64,000 nucleotides of DNA, from positions 1 to 64,000 of the forward strand of contig NZ_RQVK01000009.1 in NCBI RefSeq assembly GCF_003992015.1, given 5' to 3'. The DNA comes from Veillonella sp. VA137 (GTDB lineage Bacteria; Bacillota; Negativicutes; Veillonellales; Veillonellaceae). The notes below the pieces were generated by a model. The model saw only the letters and a list, made by a program, of their open reading frames with translations, had not been told where the DNA came from and made no database searches. Below, piece by piece: positions 35,460 to 41,401 of the stretch. The stretch's first letter is position 1, and each line of letters opens with the position of its first letter. A program made the position numbers and the translations under genes.

Positions 35460-35577
35460 TAGCCTAAGAGAATCCTATTTCGTACCCGCAAGATATAGGT
35501 GGGTAAGGAATATCCAGGGGCAATGCTATTCCATGCCTATCATGTATGGTACATATGGTAAATAATACTCTAAGACG
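35421..35577 (+). repeat. Imperfect direct repeat at the 3' end of the mscS-family gene
   Basis: The last codons and flank of the gene (TGGTACATATGGCTAACTAA then TAGCCTAAGA, about 35421-35470) recur about 104 bp downstream as TGGTACATATGGTAAATAAT then ACTCTAAGA (about 35525-35577), with the preceding TATTCC sequence also matching. It is probably an old short duplication. Confidence 0.5.
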
Positions 35578-35628
35578 ATGGCATACTTGTTTGCGTCGAT
35601 TCATACTCAATGAAGAGGAGGTAATCCT

Positions 35629-36180
35629 ATGAATGAAAATATATATGAGTCTATGAAAGCTGCTGTAGCAGAATTGGCTACGACAGCAAAACTGCAAGAG
35701 GGTAAACTATTTGTAGTAGGATGTTCCACCAGTGAAGTGAGAGGTCGTCATATTGGCAAGGATTCCTCTCTCACTGTGGCATCGGATTTATTTACAGCGC
35801 TGTCTGAAATACAAAGTGAATATGGCTTTGATGTGGCTATTCAATGTTGTGAACATCTTAATCGGGCCTTGGTCATGGAACGTCACGCCGCAGAGGCTAG
35901 AGGCTATGAAGAAGTGAATGTAGTGCCTGTACAACATGCAGGCGGTTCCATGGCGACTACGGCCTATGCAACATGGTCAGATCCTGTATTAGTAGAGTAT
36001 GTACAGGCTGATGCAGGCATCGACATTGGAGATACTTTCATTGGTATGCATCTAAAACATGTGGCAGTGCCTGTGCGATTAAGTATAAAAGAAATTGGAG
36101 CAGCTCATGTAACAGCAGTTCGTGTACGTCCTAAATTTGTAGGGGGAGAACGAGCGCAGTATAATGAAGCGTTAAAGTAA
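35629..36180 (+). CDS. TIGR01440/UPF0340 family protein (YwlG-like)
   Basis: Conserved Firmicute protein of unknown biochemical function, 183 residues, the usual family length. Recognisable blocks are VGCSTSEVRGRHIGKDSS, AIQCCEHLNRALVMER and AGGSMATTAYATWSDPVLVE. There is no signal peptide, so it is cytosolic. The ATG follows GAGGAGGTAAT. The following DUF3290 gene begins 16 bp later and may share its transcript. No function is proposed. Confidence 0.85.
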   Translation: MNENIYESMKAAVAELATTAKLQEGKLFVVGCSTSEVRGRHIGKDSSLTVASDLFTALSEIQSEYGFDVAIQCCEHLNRALVMERHAAEARGYEEVNVVPVQHAGGSMATTAYATWSDPVLVEYVQADAGIDIGDTFIGMHLKHVAVPVRLSIKEIGAAHVTAVRVRPKFVGGERAQYNEALK

Positions 36181-36196
36181 GAAATGTGAGGTAATT

Positions 36197-36658
36197 ATGG
36201 AATTTTATACCTATGCCTATGTGGTGCAACGAGGAGAGTTTACATCCCTGCTGCAATACATTATGACATCTATTTTACTAGTAGCATTGCTAGTAGTAGG
36301 TGTAAAAGTTATGTATAATCGTTTTGATACTAAGTTCCGTGACTTGGGAATTATCATTGTACTGGGGCTTGTGTTTTTATTGGGATTGCAAGTTAATGAT
36401 TACACTCGTGATATTAATAGTGCAGAAGAATCGAGCTATATGGTGCAATTCTTAAATAATTTAAGTGAACGTGCCGATGTACCTAAAGATAAGATTCGCG
36501 TTAATACATTGCGCGTGCAAGATCGGATGATTGTCAATATCGAAGAAGCTTATTTTGAGGTGAATTTCACTATGAATAAAGATGGTTATTCCTTGCGGCC
36601 TGTGGAGATGATTAATAGCAATCCTAAGGTGGTAGATGTGAAGAAGGATGGGCGATAA
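36197..36658 (+). CDS. DUF3290 domain membrane protein
   Basis: Membrane protein of 153 residues with two hydrophobic segments (about 20-40 and 50-66) and a soluble C-terminal domain. The sequence TRDINSAEESSYMVQFLNN and the fold layout match the DUF3290 family, which is regularly encoded next to a DUF421 protein, as here. The role is unknown. The ATG follows GAGGT. The neighbouring ATG is 1 bp beyond its stop codon, so the two products are probably made together and may form a complex. Confidence 0.8.
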   Translation: MEFYTYAYVVQRGEFTSLLQYIMTSILLVALLVVGVKVMYNRFDTKFRDLGIIIVLGLVFLLGLQVNDYTRDINSAEESSYMVQFLNNLSERADVPKDKIRVNTLRVQDRMIVNIEEAYFEVNFTMNKDGYSLRPVEMINSNPKVVDVKKDGR

Positions 36659-36659
36659 T

Positions 36660-37304
36660 ATGTTGACAGGATATACATTAGTATTTATTAAGCTAGCCCT
36701 TGGTATTCTAGCTCTCATTTTGCAAATGAACTTGATGGGTAAGGGAAACTTAGCGCCGAACTCGGCCTTAGACCAGGTACAAAACTATGTGCTAGGTGGT
36801 ATTATTGGTGCTGTTATCTACAGTGAAAGTATTGGCATCTTACAATTCTTTCTAGTCTTGATTGCCTGGACTATTGTAGTTATGGGCTTGCGTTTTCTCA
36901 GCGCTCATGTGCGATGGATTAAAACACTGATCGATGGACGTCCTAGCATTGTTATTGACCGGGGTAAAATCCGTGTCGGTGAATGTTTGAAACGTGGTCT
37001 TCGTGGCAGTGATTTGCAGCTGAAACTTCGCAGCGCAGGGGTAACCCTTGTGAGCGATGTACGCCGTGCTGTACTCGAGCAAAATGGTCAATTAACATTA
37101 GTTATGAATGGCGATGATATCATTCGCTACCCAGTTATTGTGGATGGAGTGATAGATCCAGATATACTAGAACTGGCAGATAAAGACATGGCTTGGTTGG
37201 AAGAAGAAGTGCGAGACCAAGGATATTCCATCAGAGATATCTATGTAGGAGAATACTCCAAAGGGCATCTTATTTTGCACCCTTATGAAGGACGCAGAGG
37301 GTAA
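36660..37304 (+). CDS. DUF421 membrane protein (YetF/YdfR-like)
   Basis: Integral membrane protein of 214 residues: three N-terminal helices (about 4-22, 38-58, 60-80), then a cytoplasmic domain with DGRPSIVIDRGKI and LKLRSAGVTLVSDVRRAVLEQNG, the DUF421 hallmark. YetF-type proteins in Bacillus are membrane proteins of uncertain role. The ATG at 36660 is preferred because GGATGGG lies 7 bp upstream; an in-frame ATG at 36648 falls on that site. It forms a pair with the DUF3290 gene. Its transcript runs into the bidirectional terminator of the toxin-antitoxin locus. Confidence 0.82.
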   Translation: MLTGYTLVFIKLALGILALILQMNLMGKGNLAPNSALDQVQNYVLGGIIGAVIYSESIGILQFFLVLIAWTIVVMGLRFLSAHVRWIKTLIDGRPSIVIDRGKIRVGECLKRGLRGSDLQLKLRSAGVTLVSDVRRAVLEQNGQLTLVMNGDDIIRYPVIVDGVIDPDILELADKDMAWLEEEVRDQGYSIRDIYVGEYSKGHLILHPYEGRRG

Positions 37305-37309
37305 CACCA

Positions 37310-37338
37310 TTGTATTTTAGAATAGAATGGTGTATACT
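37310..37338 (+). promoter_or_regulatory. Promoter of the antitoxin RNA
   Basis: TTGTAT (37310-37315), a 17-bp spacer and TATACT (37333-37338), starting 6 bp after the DUF421 stop. There is no ORF behind it before the terminator at 37384, so it appears to drive a short RNA. Confidence 0.75.
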
Positions 37339-37344
37339 TGGAGT

Positions 37345-37417
37345 AGAAAGATATAAGAAGTTAGAGCATTCTTTCATAAACTCAAAAAAGGACGGCGGCC
37401 ACCGTCCTTTTTTCTTT
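37345..37417 (+). ncRNA. Candidate antisense antitoxin RNA (RNAII-like) of a type I TA system
   Basis: A predicted transcript of about 70 nt from the promoter at 37310 to the shared terminator (stem 37384-37413). Two blocks, GAAGTTAGAGC (37357-37367) and CATAAACTCA (37375-37384), are exact copies of GAAGTTAGAGC (37515-37525) and CATAAACTCA (37532-37541) at the start of the convergent toxin gene. Because the toxin is read from the other strand, the RNA can pair with the toxin mRNA over its start codon and early coding sequence. In par/Fst loci of enterococci the same arrangement (DRa, DRb and a shared terminator) lets RNAII block toxin translation. Confidence 0.75.
37384..37413. terminator. 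Bidirectional terminator shared by toxin and antitoxin RNAs
   Basis: Perfect 12-bp stem AAAAAAGGACGG / CCGTCCTTTTTT with loop CGGCCA. It gives a U run on both strands, and stands 4 bp from the toxin stop codon. Confidence 0.9.
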
Positions 37418-37534
37418 CTATTTTCTATCCTTGTAATACTTCAGAATTGCATATGTTAAAACATTAACAATCAATCCTTGTAGAATAGGGGTCAGAAAGG
37501 AACCAGATAATAATGAAGTTAGAGCCTCGTACAT
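37418..37534 (-). CDS. Small hydrophobic peptide, candidate Fst/Ldr-family type I toxin
   Basis: A 38-residue peptide too short for usual gene calling, with a perfect ribosome site (AAAGGAGGTGAG) before the ATG. It has one transmembrane stretch (about residues 10-32) and a charged tail ILKYYKDRK. The segment TPILQGLIVNV fits the conserved P-I-x-x-G core of Fst/Ldr toxins (APIFVGLVLE in Fst), and the basic tail is also usual. On the mRNA, CCTCTTTT and AAAGGAGG pair in an 8-bp hairpin with tetraloop GCGG (37542-37561), hiding the Shine-Dalgarno as in fst mRNA. Members insert in the membrane and stop growth when unchecked. The assignment rests on architecture and motif, without an alignment search. 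Confidence 0.78.
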   Translation of the reverse strand: MYEALTSLLSGSFLTPILQGLIVNVLTYAILKYYKDRK

Positions 37535-37569
37535 AAACTCACCTCCTTTCCGCAAAAGAGGATACCTAA

Positions 37570-37578
37570 AGTATAGCA
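37570..37578 (-). promoter_or_regulatory. Extended -10 promoter of the toxin mRNA
   Basis: On the minus strand TGCTATACT, placing the transcript start near 37563, right at the foot of the hairpin that covers the ribosome site. The toxin mRNA would be about 180 nt. Confidence 0.65.
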
Positions 37579-37607
37579 CATTTTGTGATAGAAAGGGGTA
37601 CAAAGTC

Positions 37608-37636
37608 TTGAATAGGGATAAAAAAACATGTATAAT
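37608..37636 (+). promoter_or_regulatory. Promoter of the SRP RNA gene
   Basis: TTGAAT (37608-37613), a 17-bp spacer and TATAAT (37631-37636). The RNA 5' end is expected about 10 bp later. Confidence 0.75.
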
Positions 37637-37645
37637 GATAGGGTA

Positions 37646-37786
37646 ATAGCATTGGAATATGACAGTTCTATGGGGCTTGTGCAAGGAGAGCCTGTGAACC
37701 ATGTCAGGCCTTGATTGGAGCAGCATTAAGCGGTAACTCTCTTGTGCCACGAGGAAACCTATAGGGCTGTCAGATTCGAGTGCTAT
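37646..37786 (+). ncRNA. ffs: Signal recognition particle RNA (4.5S-like)
   Basis: RNA scaffold of the signal recognition particle, bound by Ffh. The conserved domain IV is recognisable as GAACCATGTCAGG, the apical loop, then GGAGCAGCATTAAGCGG. The outer ends pair (ATAGCA at 37646-37651 with TGCTAT at 37781-37786; GACAG with CTGTC further in). It has its own promoter and a terminator directly after. Position just upstream of dnaX is the usual Firmicute location (scr in Bacillus). At about 140 nt it is slightly longer than the E. coli 4.5S RNA and lacks an Alu domain. Confidence 0.92.
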
Positions 37787-37788
37787 GG

Positions 37789-37818
37789 TAAAGCAGCTAG
37801 CTTAGCTGCTTTTTTTCA
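37789..37818 (+). terminator. Terminator of the SRP RNA gene
   Basis: Stem AAAGCAGCTA / TAGCTGCTTT with a 3-nt loop, followed by a run of T, 25 bp before dnaX. Confidence 0.88.
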
Positions 37819-37841
37819 TATCTTAAGGGAAAGGAGGGGCT

Positions 37842-40214
37842 ATGAGTTATTTAGCATTATATAGACGATGGAGACCGAAACAGTTTACAGATGTTGTGGG
37901 TCAACATCATGTGTCGGATACATTACAACGAGCTATTCGTGAAGATAAAGTGGCACATGCCTATTTATTTGCTGGTCCTAGAGGTACGGGCAAAACGAGT
38001 ATGGCAAAAATATTTGCGCGCGCCATTAACTGTGAACAGGGTCCTACAGATACACCTTGTGGTCAGTGTGAATCGTGCCAGCAAATGTTACAAGGACAAG
38101 CCTTGGATGTGATCGAAATTGATGCGGCTTCCAATCGTGGTATTGATGAAGTGCGTGCCTTGCGGGAACAGGTGAACTTCTTGCCTGTAGTAGGTCATAA
38201 AAAAGTATTTATCATTGATGAAGCCCACATGCTCACCAATGAAGCTTGGAATGCCTTGTTAAAAACGATCGAGGAACCGCCAAGCCATGTGATGTTCATT
38301 TTTGCCACAACAGAATCGGAGAAATTACCGGTTACGATTTTATCTCGTTGTCAGCGGTATACATTCCGCCGTATCACAGCAAAAGATATTACAGCCCACT
38401 TATTGCATGTGGCGAAGGAAAGCAATATTTCTCTTGACCCTGCAGCGGCACAAGTGATTGCAGTCCATGCCGATGGTGGGTTACGGGATGCCTTGAGTAT
38501 TCTGGATCAATGTTCTGGTATGACCTCGGATATGATTACAGCACCCTTAGTAGAGTCTATGATTGGCTTAGTGAGCAAATCCTGGGTGCTAACTATGGTA
38601 GATATATTGAAGTCCGGTAATGGAGCGGCTTTATTGCAAGCTGTAGATGAAGCATTGCAAATGGGGCGTGATGCTCGCCAAATTGTGACGGCCTTAGTGG
38701 AACATTTGCGCGCCATGATTGTGGCAAAAGTATTACCTGAGGCAGAAGAGTTATTGGCTTATGATACGCATAAAGAGCGATTATTGACGCAGACCAATGC
38801 GTTATCTATGGAGGAAATTGGGCGCTATATCAATGTGCTCCAAATGGTGCAAAATAATGCAAAGCAAGTAGATAATCCTAGGGTCATTGTAGAAATGGGA
38901 TTGCTTTCACTATTACAATTGGGAGGAGGCACTTACCAAACCTTAGAGGGACGTATGACGACGATGGAACAATTTGTGAATCGTCAAGAAGATGCATTGC
39001 TCCAAAAACTGAATGAGTGGGGAGAACAACGTCCAGCAATAACTATGAGCGCTTCAGTAGATACCGCAGCTAGTGTTGGCAGCGGTGTAGCTCATAATAC
39101 AATGATAGATACAGTATCTAAGGCGGAGGTGCCACAGGTTCCAGAACAAGATATGTATGAAGGTATTATGGAAGAAGTACCACCACCCCTTGAGGACGAT
39201 GAATTTCCTCCGTCAGTGCCACCTTCAGGGACTGTGAAGAGGACAGTACTGCCACCACCGCGTATAGCGAATGGAACGGGAACAACACGAACTAAAGGGG
39301 TAGGTATGGCTTCTACTATAAAAAGCTCCTTGCCACCACCATTACCGAAGAAAGCATCTCCATCGGTAACACCTAAAACAGCGACATTTGACAGGGCGCA
39401 AGAGCTAACTGTAGGACAGGGGATGGTCAGTCCTCATGAATATAGCACGATTTTAGCAAACGTGATAAAATGGTTGAGAGGCAAGAACTATGGATTGCTA
39501 AATACGATCTATCAGCAAGGAACCTTGGTGTACTTAGATCAAGAGCAAGCCATATTGGCATTCCCTACGCCTATTGCGGGACCTATTCTGGTGCAGCAAC
39601 AACATGTAGAATGTGGAAAGAAAGCGTTCCAACAAGTGATAGGACGACCGATTGTGGTGAAAGCTATCGATAAGAAGGACCCTAAACTGCAGGTGTACTT
39701 AGAGGCAGCAAAATCCTTTGGAGGGGCATCACAGCAAAGTGGACAGTCGCAAACGGTACCGACTCCTGTGGTGAAAGGTACTAAAGAAACTGAAGGGATA
39801 GGACAACCAATTGTTGCGGCGCAAGGAACGCCCCGGGTGACAGCTGATGAGGAGATGCCAACTGTATCTGTAGAAACGTCGAAGCCTGACAGTGGGAAAC
39901 CCACTTATGTAGGGACAAACACCACTTCAAAGGTAGGTGCTGGTAGTGATCCGACCAATGTAGAGGGTATTATTGATGACTTTCTCACAGTTTATGAGAA
40001 TCCAGAGGAAGTATTAAATCCCTACTATCAAGAAACAGGGAATGGCATGCTTTCAGAAGAAGGTATAGACGAGATACGGAAGTTGCCGAAGTGGTCCTCA
40101 GCCGAGGCCAGTGATGAAGAAAAACAAGAAACTCTACTCTATGATGCTTTACAACACATGGAGGCTAGTGGGTATGATATTTATGTGAAAGAAGTAGACG
40201 ACACGTCTAAGTAA
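37842..40214 (+). CDS. dnaX: DNA polymerase III subunits gamma and tau
   Basis: Clamp-loader ATPase of the replicase, 790 residues. Walker A is FAGPRGTGKTSMAK near residue 45. The zinc site is C-x-CGQCESC (about 63-80), and Walker B with sensor is VFIIDEAHMLTNEAWNALLK near 125. Domains I-III end near 370. The remaining tau-like tail is long, with Pro- and Ser-rich linkers (about 420-520) and a C-terminal region after 680. No clear slippery A-AAA-AAG signal for a gamma frameshift was found. The ATG follows AAAGGAGGGG. It is first in a run with ybaB, recR and bofA. Confidence 0.95.
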   Translation: MSYLALYRRWRPKQFTDVVGQHHVSDTLQRAIREDKVAHAYLFAGPRGTGKTSMAKIFARAINCEQGPTDTPCGQCESCQQMLQGQALDVIEIDAASNRGIDEVRALREQVNFLPVVGHKKVFIIDEAHMLTNEAWNALLKTIEEPPSHVMFIFATTESEKLPVTILSRCQRYTFRRITAKDITAHLLHVAKESNISLDPAAAQVIAVHADGGLRDALSILDQCSGMTSDMITAPLVESMIGLVSKSWVLTMVDILKSGNGAALLQAVDEALQMGRDARQIVTALVEHLRAMIVAKVLPEAEELLAYDTHKERLLTQTNALSMEEIGRYINVLQMVQNNAKQVDNPRVIVEMGLLSLLQLGGGTYQTLEGRMTTMEQFVNRQEDALLQKLNEWGEQRPAITMSASVDTAASVGSGVAHNTMIDTVSKAEVPQVPEQDMYEGIMEEVPPPLEDDEFPPSVPPSGTVKRTVLPPPRIANGTGTTRTKGVGMASTIKSSLPPPLPKKASPSVTPKTATFDRAQELTVGQGMVSPHEYSTILANVIKWLRGKNYGLLNTIYQQGTLVYLDQEQAILAFPTPIAGPILVQQQHVECGKKAFQQVIGRPIVVKAIDKKDPKLQVYLEAAKSFGGASQQSGQSQTVPTPVVKGTKETEGIGQPIVAAQGTPRVTADEEMPTVSVETSKPDSGKPTYVGTNTTSKVGAGSDPTNVEGIIDDFLTVYENPEEVLNPYYQETGNGMLSEEGIDEIRKLPKWSSAEASDEEKQETLLYDALQHMEASGYDIYVKEVDDTSK

Positions 40215-40229
40215 TGAAGGAGGTTCACT

Positions 40230-40559
40230 ATGTTTGGTGGCGGTAATATGCAAGGTATGTTGAAAAAAGTTCAAAAAATGCAAAAGGACATGGAAAAAGC
40301 ACAAGAAGAAATTAAAAACACCGTGGTAGAAGCATCTATCGGTGGTGGTGCCGTATCTGTAACAATGAACGGAGAACAAGAAGTGTTGTCCATTAAAATT
40401 GCTCCTGCTGCAGTGGATCCAGAAGATGTGGAAGCATTGGAAGATTTAATCCTAGCGGCTGTCAATGAAGCAAACCGTAAAGCAAAAGAAGTGGCAGAGA
40501 AAAAATTAGGTGCTGTCACAGGAAACTTGAAACTTCCTGGAATGCCAGGTATGTTCTAA
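40230..40559 (+). CDS. Nucleoid-associated protein YbaB/EbfC family
   Basis: Small DNA-binding protein of 109 residues that forms dimers shaped like tweezers and coats the nucleoid. The family pattern is clear: NMQGMLKKVQKMQKDMEKAQ, then VEASIGGGAVSVTMNGEQEV and the tail GMPGMF. The position between dnaX and recR is conserved across bacteria. The ATG follows AAGGAGG. The next gene starts 2 bp after the stop, so the operon is tight. Confidence 0.95.
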   Translation: MFGGGNMQGMLKKVQKMQKDMEKAQEEIKNTVVEASIGGGAVSVTMNGEQEVLSIKIAPAAVDPEDVEALEDLILAAVNEANRKAKEVAEKKLGAVTGNLKLPGMPGMF

Positions 40560-40560
40560 T

Positions 40561-41154
40561 ATGACAAATCCCTTAGAACGATTAGTAGAAGAATTGCGTC
40601 GCCTACCAGGTGTGGGGGCTAAATCGGCTAGACGATTAGCATACCATCTCATTGAGGCGGATGCAGAAGATGTACAACGCTTGGTAGAAACCATCCTTGC
40701 AGCGAAAGAAGCCACACATAGATGTTCCCAATGCTTTAATTTATCTGCTCAAGATCCTTGTGAGTTTTGTGCTAGCTCTAAACGGGACAGATCGATGGTT
40801 TGTGTGGTGGAAACATCCCGTGATGTCATCGCTATCGAACGCAGTGGTGACTATAAAGGGTTATACCATGTGTTGGAAGGGGCTTTGTCCCCTATTGATG
40901 GGGTTGGCGTAGAAGACATCCGCTTGAAAGAGCTCATGTTGCGCCTTCAAGATAATACAGTGCAAGAGGTCATCATCGCCACAGATCCTGATGTAGAAGG
41001 GGAAGCAACGGCCCTATACATTGCTCGATTATTGCAACCTACGGGGATTAAGGTCACTCGTATTGCCCGTGGTATTCCAGTAGGTGGTGATATTGAATAC
41101 GCCGATGAGGTGACCTTGAGTGGCGCTGTATTACATCGTCAAGAAATGAGGTAA
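40561..41154 (+). CDS. recR: Recombination mediator RecR
   Basis: Ring-forming protein that works with RecF and RecO to load RecA at gaps. 197 residues. An N-terminal helix-hairpin-helix (LVEELRRLPGVGAKSARRLA), the zinc finger C-x2-C...C-x2-C (CSQCFNLSAQDPCEFC, about 57-72) and a Toprim domain (VVETSRDVIAIE and later IIATDPDVEGEATALYIAR) are present. Its stop overlaps the ATG of the bofA-like gene (TAATG). Confidence 0.96.
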   Translation: MTNPLERLVEELRRLPGVGAKSARRLAYHLIEADAEDVQRLVETILAAKEATHRCSQCFNLSAQDPCEFCASSKRDRSMVCVVETSRDVIAIERSGDYKGLYHVLEGALSPIDGVGVEDIRLKELMLRLQDNTVQEVIIATDPDVEGEATALYIARLLQPTGIKVTRIARGIPVGGDIEYADEVTLSGAVLHRQEMR

Positions 41155-41387
41155 TGATGGATTACATATTACAAGCTGTAGTAGCTATTGTTGTAGCTTG
41201 GGTGATTATCAAAGTAGCTTGGTTCACCATCAAACGAGTGGCGATAAATGTCTTTTTAGGCATGATTACCTATGCAGTAGCTACAGAAGTATTCCATATT
41301 CCTATGGATATGAATATTATGTTGTGGGCACTAACAGCCGTGTTAGGGCCTATACCAGTGCTAGGCTTAGCGTACTTTCATTGGTAA
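41154..41387 (+). CDS. BofA-family membrane protein
   Basis: Membrane protein of 77 residues with two or three hydrophobic segments, related to BofA, the inhibitor of pro-sigma-K processing in sporulating Bacilli. It has the family's C-terminal glycine/proline loop (LTAVLGPIPVLGLAYF), and the position directly after recR is the same as in Bacillus. Veillonellae do not sporulate, so the function here is unknown. The start overlaps the recR stop by 1 bp; an in-frame ATG one codon later is an equally possible start. Confidence 0.75.
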   Translation: MMDYILQAVVAIVVAWVIIKVAWFTIKRVAINVFLGMITYAVATEVFHIPMDMNIMLWALTAVLGPIPVLGLAYFHW

Positions 41388-41401
41388 AATAAGGAGCAAC
41401 T

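Noticed and set aside
37842..40214. Programmed frameshift giving a separate gamma subunit in dnaX
   Set aside because: No A-AAA-AAG slippery heptamer with a following hairpin was found in the expected region.
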